Origin: Dermatemys mawii
Taxonomy: Eukaryota; Chordata; Testudines; Dermatemydidae
DNA length: 64,000 bases
NCBI GenBank assembly: GCA_007922305.1
Contig: ML677328.1
Span: 6,780,540 to 6,844,539, forward strand
Reading direction: 5' to 3'
Under the pieces are notes generated by a model. The model was not told the DNA's origin. It saw nothing but the letters and a program-made list of their open reading frames with translations, and did no database searches. Shown here in pieces: positions 12,546 to 25,900 of the stretch (position 1 is the stretch's first letter; every line of letters begins with the position of its first letter). Position numbers and translations under genes: made by a program.

Positions 12546-13316
12546 CTGTTAGACAGACACCGTGGCAAAAGTTTTAGGATCAACATTCAAATGCAGCCTC
12601 CAGGTTTGTGGCCCTCATGATTTGGGGTATGTCCATTTTGACTCCTACATTTTGGAAGCTGAAAATGTGGATGTGCAACATATTTGCATGTGCAGATTGG
12701 GAATTTTGCTATCTCCCTGACTCCCACACCTGAATTTTCTGCATCAAGAACTTTAGAGGCATTGAAAAGAAAGTTTCCAAAAATTTAGGGGGATAAATTA
12801 TGGCTCACAATACTGGAGGCTGGTCTGAGGCCCCTTTGAAAATCTGACCCTTCATGTCTAAAATCTTGTAAACCAGTAAGTCAAGGTGAAAAATAAAAGG
12901 CTTTAAACTGACAGAAAACTGGGAATTGTCTCTCTCTTTTACAATGGTATAGCATAAAGTAATTGTTCCTGGTTATGTTTAGAAATAGGCTGAGGTGTTC
13001 ATTCCCAACCAGATATACCTTTAGTAAAGTCAAAGCTCTGATTTTTATGTGAACCATGACATCAATTCAGATCCATTTAGCAAGAAAACAGAGAAAAAAA
13101 TCGCATGATTCACAGGTTTGATTTTTGTAAGATTTGTCTCTCTCCTCCAACCCAACCTCTCACCCTGGACTCTCTCCTACAATGTGCCAATCACTCACCA
13201 CTAGAAGCTCTTCATAAGGGGAATCCCACCCCCAGGTTGCTAAGGATTCCAGGAGTGCCCACTAACCATTCCCCTGCCATTGGGGAAAATGTGCTCATAT
13301 TTGCCGTTAATGTAGC

Positions 13317-16199
13317 CAGGGCCGGCTCACACTGTTCTGGCCCACACATGAAGCAGGGAGCTTAAATGATGCCCCCATGCTTCCTCGCTTGGGGACCAAA
13401 ACTTTGAAAGGCCTCAATTCTGCCTTCTTCCTGTTCTACTCCTCTCATAGTACTGCTCAGCCACCTACCCCAATAAAGGACTAAAAACTTAAAATGCCTT
13501 GTTCAAAAATAAGTAACACTTAACTTTCAAACACCTGAACACCAAATGTAACTTTTCTTGTCTGCATAGTAAACACTGGCATTTCTATCTGTTTGAATAA
13601 TCAAAGTGGTGCTTTCTATGTCTTCTTGGTTGCAAAGACTTGAACTGCTTCCTCCACGTCCACAGTCTGGGCCAGCTCATGCTCTATTGAGATAGCTGCA
13701 AGGCTGACCAGTCTCTTCTGTGTCCTTGTGGAGCGTAGATGTGTTTTTATTAACTTCAGCTTGGAGAAGCTGCGTTCTCCATCGGCAACTGTTACAGGAA
13801 GTGTTAGAAGTATACTCAGAACGACAAAAGTATTTGGAAAGAGGGTGCTCATCTTATTTGTGTACATACATTCCAGAAAAGTCTTTGGAGTTGATCCTGC
13901 TGAAATGTATCTTGAAAGGGCTTTCAGTTCATCACCTCAATCACTCACATCAATATTGCACAACATTTATTTCAAACAGTATGTCATGCCATAACACTAA
14001 GCCACACAGAAATCTGAAGTTATGTATGTTTCTGAAGATTCCATTTCCCTCTGCCACTTTTCTCCCACGAACAGTTCCTGTCATAGCATTATCCTCCATA
14101 ATGGCAACTACGGCATCATCTGTCTTCCCAGTTTGGTGTTTTATAGGCTTTATCACCTCCACTCGACTTTCCCATCGTGTGGCATTCAGTGGTTTCAGTG
14201 TCAGAGAGGATGTTCCCAGATGTTGCTTCAAAATTTGCCATCAATGAGTTGATGCAGAGAAAAATACATAGATTCTTTGAATTACATTAAAAAATTCAGC
14301 AGCTGCACTAGAAGCTGATGCTGCATCACTGACCACCAACTTCAGTGAATGAGAACTGCATGGGACCAGAAAGCTCCATGGTCCAACTCTTGGATCCAGG
14401 TCTGCGATCCTCTGTTTTTTTCTTTCATATTGGCACCATGTTCGTAGCCCTGATCTCTCATGTCAGCTATCGCAATTCCCGAATCTTATAGCTTTTTAAG
14501 AAGCACATTTGTCATATCAGCTCCTGTAGCATCAGCAATGTCAATAAATCCTAGAAAATGCTAACAGTTATCATTGCAGGGACATTTTTACTAAGTTCTG
14601 TTGTTGTTACAAAACACACCATTAAAGTCATTGTTCCATATGGCTGATGTCAGGGGTGCAGTCCAGAAAAACAGAGTAATATCTTGCTGACTTCAGATCT
14701 GCCACAGTCTTCTGTTTGACTTTTGTTGACAGTAACTGTAGGATCTCATTTTGAAATGTTTTCCAAGGTAGTGGTGTGTGTACATTTCTTGGGTGGTGAC
14801 TCCTCTTAGATGCTCCAGAAATACAGCATCAAACTCCACAATTTTAAGGAAGTTTCCATTGTTTGGCACATGCAGCTGATCTGAAGTGCCACGCAGTGCT
14901 AGGTTTTGGGTAGCCTTTTCAGAACATTTTGCCCGTAAAGAGACTCTAATGCAATCTTCTCTTGATACTGATCATCTATGGTGGCCTTTAATCTTAGTCT
15001 CATGTCAAGCTTTTCCCACCTATGGAATGCTCTCTGGTGATTTGCTGCCTTCTCATGGCATGCCAGATTCCTAGCCAGATTTTTCGAGGCTTTTGTTACT
15101 GTAGAACCCAATATGGCTGCAACATTAGACTGGACGAGTTTGCAACAAAAACAGTATGCAGCATTCTGGGGTTTTGAGTACATAAGCCATAGCCTCTCCA
15201 CTTTGTCACCACTGGGGATTTCATGCCAGTAATGTGTTACATAGAAACATCTATTTTCATTGTCTTTGGGGAACATGAAGTTTTTTCACTTGCCGTGGCC
15301 CATGCAGTACAAGGAAGTCCCTCAGGCTACTGCTCAAGTGTGTCCACAGTCCTGGATCATCTTGACTTATGGAACTAAACTCAGCAGCAGCTGTTTCTTG
15401 CGCCTCCACCACAGTCTTCTCTGACCTATACTTTTCTTCAGGAGTGTGCATGGTTACATCCATTTGAGATGAAGATATGGATGCTGCAGTAGCTGCCAGA
15501 TCACCTGCACTCTAACTGGAAAAATCAGGCATCTCCTCACCACTCATTCTCACTGGGGTCAAAAGGCTCTCTGAACATTCGTGTCTATGTATCTCAGGAG
15601 AGCTCCTTCCTGCTTAGATAGAAAACCTTCCTTTGCTTTCTTTCTTTTTCTGAATGCTGCTCCAGAGGGGCATTTTCTTCTTTCACTCATGACTGGTGTT
15701 CTGTGCCAGCTATACTGGCTCTCAACACTCACTTGAAGGGGAACAAGAAGCAGGCTTGTAGCAGGGCCTGAGTGAGGGCAGATATTAGCATCTTAAAGGG
15801 CAAACTGACTCCTACTTCAGTTTGCTGCCTGTTCTCCTCAAGTGGGTTCAGGGAAGCAGCAGGAAACAGGAAGCTCCCTGAGAAGTTGGTGTTAACCAGC
15901 CCAGGCTCCTGGGGGTGCTAGAGAGGTACGTAAGAGGCTCCTCCTCCTCGCTCTTCCTGCAGCTCCTTCTGCTTTCTGTTATTCTCTCTCACCTTTTCTC
16001 CTGCCTGCCCATTATGTCTCCTGTGCCCTCCTTCCTCCAGCAAAGCACTGCACCATCTCTGTGCATCTAGAGTGGAGAAAATACATAGGCACCAGCAGCA
16101 GACACAATTTTCTACACGCTGGGTCCTAGTGGTGGCTCCCCGCACAGTCTGGCAGCTGATGCAGCCACCTCAGTTTGCCTCATAGTAAGGCCAGCCCTG
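13317..16199 (-). mobile_element. hAT DNA transposon (ZMYM-type), near full length
   Basis: The left end CAGGGCCGGC at 13317 and the right end, minus strand CAGGGCTGGC at 16199, form short imperfect inverted repeats of the hAT type. The transposase pseudogene lies between them on the minus strand. A clean 8-bp TSD is not visible: the left flank ends in TGTAGC, and the same hexamer occurs 8 bp beyond the right end (16208-16213). The right boundary is therefore slightly uncertain. Confidence 0.75.
13616..15690 (-). pseudogene. hAT transposase, ZMYM1/TTF-zinc-finger type, frameshifted
   Basis: The protein resembles the hAT-derived ZMYM1 family. Reading leftwards, the start codon is at 15690-15688, followed by MSERRKCPSGAAFRKRKK, a typical basic N-terminus. 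Next comes DPGLWTHLSSSLRDFLVLHG (about 15355-15290). A TTF-type zinc-finger segment follows, with WLMYSKPQNAAYCFCCKL (15175-15120). Then come NGNFLKIVEFDAVFLEHLRG (about 14860-14800), catalytic-domain SARYYSVFLDCTPDISH (about 14690-14640), GYEHGANMKEKNRG, LKPLNATRWESRVEVIKPI (about 14195-14140), and a C-terminal dimerisation region with ADGERSFSKLKLIKTHLRST ending at 13616. Stops and frame changes occur especially between 14280 and 14640. The longest open blocks are 14899-15276, 13950-14231 and 13616-13867. Confidence 0.85.
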
Positions 16200-16209
16200 T
16201 ATCTTGGTG

Positions 16210-17110
16210 TAGCCCCTTTGGGATTTAGAGAGCATGTCCCGTTTAATTTTTTTAAGGGTGGGGCAGGAGCAGTAGTGAGAGAAAGGAGGGAAACTCCAAG
16301 GTGTGGCTCTGGAGCTCCAGAGAGAAGAGCTGCAGCAAGCAAGACCTTGCAAAGTGAAGCAGCAGAGAACCTGCCTGAAACCCGGGAAGGACAGGACGGC
16401 CGATCAGGGACACCCCAGGACAGGAGCCAGGAGGAGCACTGTGCCAGGGAGGAATTGCCTGAGAAGGACAGGCTGGAGCTGGATCCAGTATCACTGCTGC
16501 CCAGAGCTGCAGGGGCTGCAAGTACTGGGGCTTGTGACTCTGCATTAGGAATAAGGAGGGAGACTGCTAGCTAGTTAAGTGGGGAGATGGTCGCTCTGTG
16601 GGGCTTTGCAGAGAGCGGCAGAAGAGGGCACTGTAGGGGTTTGTTGAGGAAAGTTCACTGGTGCTGAAGACGACTAGGAGCACCCAAGACTCACCGCTGG
16701 ACTGGAACTTGGCTCAGGACTCCTGAACTCTGTGTGCGGACACATCGCTCAGTGTCTGCCCTTTCCGACTGTGCTACCATTATGCCTGTGTGCCTTGGTT
16801 TGGATGCAGCCCTGTTTTACTGCTCCTCCTATATTTCATTTCCCCTTGTTGTTTTGCTCCTGTCATCGCTCTGTAAATAAATATTTCCCTTTCTTATATC
16901 CATTGTACTTTTCCTGAGGGCGGGTGGGTTCACTCTGCAGGGTTTGGAACAGGTGCCCCTGGAGTGGAAGGGATTTTTCCTGCTGCATCCCTGCACCCAC
17001 CTTCTCTTGGGCAGAGCTGCCTGCAAAGCAGACTCCATCTTGGTCACGAGGGGGTGGCAGGAGGTGCAGCAAGGCACAGACTTCTCCACTTCCTGCTGTT
17101 TGTGTATGTT
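16210..17110 (+). repeat. GC-rich repeat with AATAAA, probable LTR or composite
   Basis: A GC-rich stretch right of the hAT element contains AATAAA at 16876-16881, then a T/C-rich run and a second GC-rich part with a G-run at about 17117-17141 just beyond. Overlapping ORFs on both strands have no recognisable domain. The layout (GC-rich body, poly(A) signal, short tail) suggests an LTR, but no ends were found. Confidence 0.35.
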
Positions 17111-17199
17111 GAAGTGGGCGGGGGGGTGGGGGGAAGTTGGGCTGTGTACCAGCTCAAGCAGAATACCCCAAAGATTAAGAGAAGGTGACAACCTGACCT

Positions 17200-19856
17200 G
17201 ATATCCTCCATATGGTGCTAGGGGAAAGTGGAAGTGTGAAGAAGCAGTTGGCCAATGCCCCTTTCAAACATCTGGGGAGATGGCAGGAGGTTGAAACTCT
17301 GAAGACCCATCTTCTTCCAAGGCTTCTAGTGATGATGCATTGTTGGGGAGGAAAGTCTGTCGGAACCAGGAGGAATCCGCGGAGGGCTTATCTTGACCTC
17401 AGAATTCAGTCCATTGTGAGTTTTAGATTTGAGTTGGCTCCAGAGTGAGATGATTTCTGATCTGGACATTGAAGTCCTAGCATTCCTCAAGTCAACATGG
17501 CTTTGGAATATGGATTCAGGCTTATTGATTTCCAGTGTGCTTTGAACAGCTGTCGCGTGAAGAATTATTAGAGTTAGAATTCTGTGCTTTGTTCAGTTTA
17601 AAAGTTGAATCCCAGCTTCCAAGCAATATAAAGCATTCACTTTAACTTAAGTGGCTTATGAGCTGTCTGAACACAATGGTAATAAGACTAATGGTTTGAT
17701 CTTTTGCGGCCAGCCCATACTACCTACATTTTGGCAGGCCACATCAAATACTTTCAGGAACAGTAAACTTTTCCAAGCATGGGTCCCAAACAGCAACCTG
17801 AAAGAAACCATTCCTTCACTTACTGTCCCACCAGCAGGGTTTCTGTGGTAGCTGTCACGTTCACAGGATGATACATTTTATTGCATCACAAAAAGAACTG
17901 TTGTGTCACAAAAAGAGAGTCTGGTGTGATATGAGTGGAAATCTCAAGTTTTAAAAAGGTTGATTTGTAATCATCCAGTTTTCAAATGCACACATTTGCA
18001 GTGAACCAACTTGCCAAATGTGCCACAGAGAACCTGGGCCCATACATTGTTGCTGCCTCTCTAGATCTGGCCAGTGAGAGCATTCAGCATCTATTTCTGA
18101 CATAGATGAAACTCAGTTTTTTTATGATGGATCCCCTTAAAAGCTTTTGATAATTGTTTGTTATGCCCCACTTTTTTGAAACTCTGTCCCTTTTAACGCT
18201 GGTGGAAGCTAAGTCAGTGAGAGTTTATGCAATACATTAGCTCAAAGCTTAACGTTAACCTAATTGCATTGATCTATTTCTGCGAATCAGAGATTTCTCG
18301 TATTCGTAAAGCATATTTTACTTCTTGGTATAGTTTCCTGTGCAGTGTAACAAAATTACATTAACTAGCAGAGGTCATGAAGTTCAAGAAACCCAGTGAA
18401 TTAGCTGTGAGAACACAAAGAGCATTTTAATGAGTTTCATATTTAAATGTTGATTGCACAATCTGAGCAAAATAAAGAGCCACGTCAATTTACCACCTAT
18501 CCCTTTTGTGAAGAGAAATGATTAAGTTTTTCCTCTTGCTTCCCTTGGTTTGTGGGTTACTGTAAATGGTGACATCACAAATGTGTCTAGCCAACCAGCT
18601 GATTTTTAAGCCAATCTCGCAATGTTATGAATACTTGAGGCTGGTAATATTGTATTTTGTCATTCTGGGTGAGATGTAGGCTACTTACACAGTGCTCAAG
18701 TATTCAAAGGAGTGAAATCCTCCCCTTCATTCCTGTAATCTTTCTCCAGGCATTAATGATGACCTCAGCTCCTTCAGACTAATTTCATAAGGCAGTGAGA
18801 CTACTGGATCTGTGGCCCACCCCAGGTTACCCATGCCAGCTTTTCAGTGAGGTGGGAGTACACCTCAACTACTAGTGGCACCCCGTAACAAACCCATTGT
18901 GAGGCTTTCCCTGTGCACCAGGAATAGATTTCACCCTTTGTGAATTATTATTGCTGTGCAAACTGCTGGCCTAAAGCGGAGAGTAGATTTGCTGTGAGAC
19001 ACTAAAAGACTGATGTGATCTTTTCACTGGTACTATCATATTTTAGGATTTAGCAAACAAATACAGACGTCAAATGACAGCAAAGCTCGCCCCAGGAGCA
19101 TGCAGCACAGAAGTATACAGCTGACAGGCTACAAAGTTATTGCTATGCATTCTGCTGTGAATCTACAAGACAGACCCCAAAATATTAAACTTGCAGGCCT
19201 CTGTTTCACTACACATCAGGTTACCTCCCCAGCCTGCCTAATTTTGAAAGTAAATGCCAAGACTCAGAGATTCTGATAATTATAAATGTTGCCTACAGCT
19301 GAGCTAATGCTACCCCATTTGTTTGACTAAGGACTGCAGATTTGTTTCAGAGATATTCATTTGTTTGCTTCCAACAGATATACGTACAAGCAAATTTCTG
19401 TCCGGAAGAATGTTTGGAGAGAGAAAGAGAGGGAGTGTGTGTTGTGAATACTGGAACTAGTTTATATTCTCATAGGTATTTATTCTGTAATTATTCAGCA
19501 GTCACCTTGACTTTTTTGTGTGGTTAGGAATTCTTCCATCAGCAAGCAGAAACACTTCCATGTGATTTAGGTGACCAAGCACACAGAGAGAACAGTAAAT
19601 GATTAAACTGGGCCAATATAGCATTTTCTTACCATTATTCAAATTTATGCCCTGTATTTTGAGGTTTGAAACTTGTATTCCACCAAAGATATATTGCCAC
19701 ACTGAAGCAAAATTTAAAAATGTCTTTATCAGTGTGAAGAGCACCAAATGCTTTCACAAATATTTCACACACACACTCTCTCACACACACTTCAGTTGAG
19801 CCATGAAATAGCCTGGAATTAAATTAAAATTAAATGAAAAAAATATTTTACTGTTT
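17200..19856. other. No gene recognised
   Basis: Noncoding-looking sequence. A short CA/CT-rich run lies at 19766-19789, just before the CR1 fragment. No splice-bounded protein segment was found. Confidence 0.55.
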
Positions 19857-20225
19857 TCATAGAATCATAGAATATCAGGTTGGAAGGTCATGTAGTCCTA
19901 TCCCCTGCTCAAAGCAGGACCAATCCCCAGCTAAGTCATCCCAGCCAGGGCTTTGTCAAGCCTGACCTTACAAACCTCTAAAGAAGGAGATTCCACCACC
20001 TCCCTTTGGAAACCTCTAAAGAAGGAGATTTCACCACCTCCCTTTGGAATCCCCGTTCAGGTAGCTGAAAGCAGCTATTAAATCCCTCCTCATTCTTTCC
20101 TTCTGCAGACTAAATAATCCCAGTCTTCTTATCTTCTTATCTACAGAATTCCCTCAGCCTCTCCTTATAAATCATGTTCTCCAGCCCCCTAATCATTTTT
20201 GTTTCATTCTACTGGTCTCTTTCTT
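19857..20225 (-). mobile_element. CR1 LINE 3' fragment with internal tandem duplication
   Basis: The minus strand ends in the CR1 tail (TCTATGATTCTATGA at 19857-19872). It matches the copy at 11046 in its 3' region but is more diverged. The segment AACCTCTAAAGAAGGAGATT plus the next 17 bp is present twice in tandem (about 19973-20046), so one unit was duplicated after or during insertion. No ORF remains. Confidence 0.85.
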
Positions 20226-21920
20226 AATTAATGTAATACTTTGAGGAAAAACTCCTCAAATCTCTGTGAAGGAACATATTGACAGGAGCATCTGGTAGGA
20301 TATTCTCTGTGATCTTGCGAGAGCGCTTAGTTGAGATATCTTTGTTTAGATCACTCCATCATTTTTACTCTATGCTAATTACAGTCCACTTTGTACTCAT
20401 GAAGAATAAGAAAACACCAACTGAATTAATTACACACTAAATGTAAACCACCCAAAGGGGAATAATCAATAACTAGCTATAAGGATAAGAAGGCAGGACT
20501 AATGGCAAAATAAAGTATGAGACAGATCCCAGCTAAGATCTGAGGAAAACAGCAGCAAAATGGGAAGGAGAAATAGCTGATGGTAAATAGAGATACAGGG
20601 TCAAATTTAGCCTTCATAGAGTAAATGGCTTTAAAGTAAGTAGAGTAAGTAGCTTTACAACAAAGCTGTATTTGGCTCACAGCACTTAATAGACTCTTTC
20701 TTAAGGAAAAAATATTAAGAAAAAAATGCAACATTCTAACATATTTGTGAGCTTCCTCCCTTCCCTGTCAACCAGTAACCTCTGCCTTGAAGAGAAAAGT
20801 TATTCATTATTTACTTAGGATTTTTCTCATATCCAGCACATATAGAACTTTGCAAATCTTGCAGCATGTCATCTTCCATGTTATGCACTCCAAAGCATGA
20901 AAGAAACGGGGAGAAAAACATTTGCTTGCCTTAGAGGCACAATAACTCAAGCAACAGAAAGAGAAAAGAAGTGACTAGCTCTCATTTATTCTGAGCACCC
21001 ATTCTGATAGGAGCACCCACAATGAGGCTCCTTTTTCAATTTGTGGAGCTCAGCCATGGCATAAATAACAAACAATAAAAATGACTGATGGGTAAAAGAC
21101 TCAAATGTTTGGGTGCTTATCCAAACCTATGGGGACCCTCTCGCTCTTAAGAAGCTAGTGTGATCGTCCCACCTCATAATAGGTTCACTTTATATCTTCT
21201 CTCCTCCTGCCAGTTCAGGCCTGAGTAACTCACTTTCTTTTTCCTGGCGGGACACTGATCATCCAGTAGAGGCCCATGTAGCACCAGGCCTGTAAACTTC
21301 TCTCTTCTTCAGGCCCAGCTCCATGCTGCCCAATTCTTTTACAGACCAGTACCATGTGTCCTGTCCTTTCTTTCTGGGTCTCAGAAACATTCTTTTTTCT
21401 TCCTATCCAGAGTCACAAAATCCCTCTCTCTTCCATCAATCAAACCAACATGCTCTTCCAACCCCACATATCACCTCAAAAAAGTCTCTCTTGGGGCGTT
21501 GGAGTATTTCTTCCTTTAAGGGTCATGATGTTTCAGGGCTTCCCTCTTAGTTTCAAGGTTATACTGCAAAGCTCTGATAATGAAATTTTGAAGCAGCGTG
21601 ATATTTAAAGTATCAAATAGTCCTCGGCCCATCAAAGATCCCTCAGTACATGTTTAATTGTAAGGTGATTAAAGCTATAGGGAGATAATTTAACCAAACT
21701 GCAGTGAACATTGAAGGAGGTTCAGGAATTCAAGACTCGTCATTTCCCCAATAAAAACACAAATGAACGTGGTCTCTTGCTCTTTACACAACAAATGTAA
21801 AATGAAGAAACCACACGGGCCTGGTGATGTCCAGATAACTGTGTGTATAAACTATATACATCATTCAGTGCCTAACTACATATATACACTGCTGCTCTGG
21901 CAGGTTTCTAAACTTAGAAA
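20226..21920. other. No gene recognised
   Basis: AT-rich sequence with only short chance ORFs and no identifiable repeat ends. Confidence 0.55.
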
Positions 21921-22203
21921 CTAAGTGTGCATCTACACCACAAAAAACCAACACAACCTTGTGGCAGCGAGTCTCAGACTGAGGGTCAACTGACTCAGGC
22001 TCACACTACCAAGCTAAAAATTTTAGTGGAGAGGTTCCAGAGCCCTGAAACCCAGTGAAGCGAGTGGGTCTCAGAGCCCAGGCTCCAGACTGAGCTGGAA
22101 CAATCTACATGCATATTTTAAGCCTTATGGCACAAGCCCTCTGAGACTTGCAGCTGTGGTGTTTTGTGGTTTCGGTTTGGGGTTTTTTGCAGTGCGAATG
22201 TAT
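21921..22203. repeat. MITE-like repeat with CTACAC/GTGTAG-type ends
   Basis: It starts AAGTGTGCATCTACACC and ends TTTGCAGTGCGAATGTATCC. Inside are GAGCCCAGGCTCCAGAC and CAGGCTCACACTACC, recalling a nonautonomous reptile DNA element family. A related partial copy is at 37325-37445. Confidence 0.5.
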
Positions 22204-22413
22204 CCTAAAGGGCTTACGTACTATCTAAAGGGTAACTACTCAATTCCTATACTCTACAATGACCTACTTAAAAAAACTATCCTACAGTATGAAACTATTA
22301 TATTATTAAACAACAAGAAGAAAGGACTATGTTTAGGGGGAAGGGGAAAACTCAGCAAAACTGCTTCTCTTTTGAAATTGGATCTCAGACAATAAAAGTG
22401 AAGAAAGAACCCT

Positions 22414-22500
22414 GAGCCAGATTCTGATCTCAGTTATGTTGGTGTAAATCCACTGATTTGGAGTTACTCTGGTTCTACACTAGCATAGCTTAGACCAGGC
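22414..22500. repeat. Diverged palindromic repeat
   Basis: AGCCAGATTCTGATCTCAGT, GGTGTAAATCCACTG and GGAGTTACTCTGG form part of the same palindromic superfamily as 32682-32760 and 49651-49721. Confidence 0.4.
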
Positions 22501-22569
22501 TATGGCCCTGATTATGTTTCTTTTAAGGAATCATCTTTATTGAACACATGGGAGCATTGTCCCTAGACA

Positions 22570-22780
22570 CAGGGCTAGCGCAAGCCATTAGGTGACCAAG
22601 GTGGTCGCCCTTGGCGGCATTTCAGCAGCAACTCACTGCTTCCTCTTTTGGCGGCATTTCGGTGGTGACTCCTCTCGTCTCCCACTGCCTGCGGCGATTC
22701 GGTGGCAGCTCCTCTCTGTGGAAGGAATTTTTTTTTTTGCTTCATTGCCTAAGGCAGCAAAAAAGCTGGTGCCAGTTCTG
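22570..22780. mobile_element. hAT MITE with 8-bp TSD
   Basis: A 211-bp unit starts CAGGGCTAGCGC and ends GGTGCCAGTTCTG, forming short imperfect inverted ends. It is flanked by CCTAGACA (22562-22569) and CCTAGATA (22781-22788), a 7/8 match, as expected for hAT. Its ends are like those of the ZMYM-type hAT at 13317-16199, so it may be a nonautonomous relative. Confidence 0.75.
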
Positions 22781-22789
22781 CCTAGATAA

Positions 22790-25550
22790 CATTACTAAAG
22801 CCAACATGGTACATTTTATAAGCCAACTATTGAGGGTGTGGGAGAAATTGCACACGAACACCAACCCCCCTAATCATTTAAGAAACTTGGATCAGATTCT
22901 AGACCAGAATCTAGAATAAATCTCAAATTAAGTATTACCAGCTTAAAACACGGTATGTTTATTTAATTTGGGTCTTTAAATGTCAATTATGAAACACTGA
23001 AAAGTTAAAATGACTTCAATAGAGTACTGGACTGGCTTCAGAGAATATCCAAGTGGGGGAAATAAATAGGTTTTAGGGAGCCCTCCCCCCTTCCCTCAGG
23101 TCTGTTATATCAGAAGAGAGGGGAGTCCGCAATAAGAAATCTTCTACTGTACTGTCCAGGGATTCATCAGTTGATAGGAACTACAGTGAAATACAGGTGG
23201 GTAGAGTTTAAGGATAGTGATTTTAAATACAGCCTGTTTTCATAACTTGATTCTTTTGTATTTCACTTTTAGAGAACATGTGGAATAACCAAAGGGGAAC
23301 TTAAAAAAGGATTGACAATTTGTTGTTGCCCAAAATAAACCCCGATAAATTAATATTAGAAATGTGATCTTACAGACTCCAGCCCAAATCAACTATTTTT
23401 TCCCCGCTCACATTACTCTGAATGAAAAATCCCCACAGTACCCCTGGTTCTAAAGAAGACTGGTAGATGACTGCAGCCAATTAAAGGTTTACCAATTAAA
23501 GGCTTTTTACGCTCCCACGCATGCAAATGTAGTCAGTCATATTAGATGGCAGCCTACCAGCATCGTTCATATGGAAGGGGATGGCAGTAAAGTTTTAAGA
23601 ATTTAAAGGCCTATTATGCCAACTATGGTAAATGACCTGTGTGACATCCTGACAGCACAAAGGTGACTTAAAGCTGCACTAAAGGGTCATAAGGGGATTC
23701 CCCTTCCATAAGACAATTCCCTAAGTATGTTGGCCCCTGGAATCCCCACTGTAGGGGGTGGGAGGGTCCGGGACTGCAGCACTCTGAATTCTAGTCATCC
23801 TTGCCAACATAACTGCACTTAGGACTACTCTAACTTGCACTAGGGCAGACTAGTTCCTCAGTGTCCCCCAACTCAAGGGGGATGGTAATAGAAATGTTAA
23901 TTAACTCCACCTTTGCACACCCAGCTGTGTCAACTGAAGCTTTGGTGCACCTGAGAATTTTTTTTTCTCTTCCTGGTTCACTTCCTGGTAAACAAGCTGT
24001 ATGATAACAAAGACTAAGTATCCCAAGAAAGAGTGCTATGTTGTGGCATTGCTTAACTACTAATACTGGGGTGAGGCGTAGAGCCAAGCGTGGGTAGAGT
24101 GGAACTGGGAAGGGTGATCTGGATAGTGATTCAATAATATGTACAGAATCACAGAGAAAAAGGACTGTAGAACTGTAGCATGATTTACTGACCCAATAAT
24201 AGCCCACGAACCCTCTGAAATAGACATCTGCCAAACTAAATCTTGGATTTAATTTTAATCCGTCTGACTTCCTCTGGATTTATCTAGGGCTTTCCAATAA
24301 AGAAAAGAGCCCCAGAATTCATCAAGAAAGAATGTCATTTAATTAATGTCCTCATTTCCCTTAATACATCCTTCACAAGCAGTCTCAAATACGGCATTTA
24401 GCTGACACTGTGATGGGAGATCATCATCTCCAAGTCACCCCCTGACATTGCCCATACTGCTGTGTTAACGTGAGTTTCGGCCCACTTTGATTAGATCTGC
24501 CATCGCACCACAAGGAACTTGGGCCCCATTCTGTAGCTGAAAGACAAGCTGCTGTGGTGAAAGCAGGACCCTCACAATAGGTTAAAACTGGAAGCTGAGA
24601 CACAGTGGCATTTGAAGAGACCTCTCATAATTAAAGACCTGTTATAGCTCTGCCATTATGGTGATTGATTTGAATAGATGTTCTCTTTCCTAGACTAAGT
24701 CTGTGTCTTTTTTTTTTTAGTAGACTGCCACCTCTTGTTTTAGCAATGGTGGTAAAGTTGTTTGCCCTTCATAAATTTGGAGAACAGTAAAAGTTCCCTT
24801 ACATGAAGCATCTCTTGCACCAGACTGTAAAACACAGTCTCTGCTTTACTACTCTGTAGAACTAGGCAGTTCCGTGCTCTTTTTCATGCTATAAACATCT
24901 GTTGTAAGCTGAAATGGAAAAATGTATAAAGAGCTTAAACTGTAGGAAATCATTATCAAAGGAAGATAAGTCTAAATCAGTTCATTGCATTACCAACTGC
25001 ATCGTTTTAAACTTAGTGGTATAAATCATTCCAGTTTCAGGAATCTAGTGTAATTACTTCATTGTCCTCAAATAAATTAAGCAGATATCACTGGGGCTGT
25101 GCATGATCAAAAGCTAACAGAACAGGCGATTATTTTATTCTTCAGAATGATAAATCTACTGTGTGAGCCGGCAAAAACCCTTACTCACCTGTGCACTGTT
25201 TACATGTCCAAATTGTGCCACTGAAGTTACTGGGAGTGTTAATGCACATGTAACACTTTGCATGATCAAGATCTCCCTTTGTTCACTGGACTTGCAAAAC
25301 TGTGGTGGTAAAGACTCTACTTATGTAGGTCTCTTGTACAAGGGGCTGAAGGTGCATTCTATTTAACATGGACACAGTCATACAGACTAAAACATCCTGG
25401 CATGATAGGTCAGCTGTAGAGTGGGTGAACGCTTTTCCCAAAATGATCACTCTATATCACTCTGTATCTGACCTATCAAGGAAATCTTGAACAATGCTTT
25501 CAAAAGATGAGCATGGGAGCTTAAGTTCATTACTAGACACTAAGGACATG
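22790..25550. other. No gene recognised
   Basis: Noncoding-looking. The 134-codon minus ORF at 23830-24234 is low-complexity in composition and shows no domain. A T-run is at 24709-24718. A possible repeat lies around 23690-23770 but could not be named. Confidence 0.5.
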
Positions 25551-25900
25551 GCTACACTTGCGAGTTAGAGCACACTAAAGCAGTCCCATGCACTCTAACG
25601 CACGATGTGTCCACACTGGCAAAGCATGTAGCACACCTGGACTCCAGGGCTAGAGTGCTCCTGGCACTCCACCAGTGCCAATCTGGACATCCTGGTCTGT
25701 TAATGCACTCTGATCGGCCTCCAGAAGTGTCCCAAAATGCCTGTTCTAGTCATTCTGGTCATCACTTTGAACTCTACTGCCATGCCTTCTGGTGACCAAG
25801 CTCCAGACCCGCCCTTTAAATTCTCTGGGAATTTAGAAAATCCCCTTCCAGTTTGCTCAGCCAGGCATGGAATACTCTCAGTGCATCTTTCCAGGTGACC

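Noticed and set aside
16218..16574. 118-codon + ORF beside the hAT element
   Set aside because: Gln/Glu/Arg-rich text in a GC-rich repeat with competing ORFs; no family match by eye.
23830..24234. 134-codon minus ORF
   Set aside because: No domain recognised and no coding context; treated as chance.
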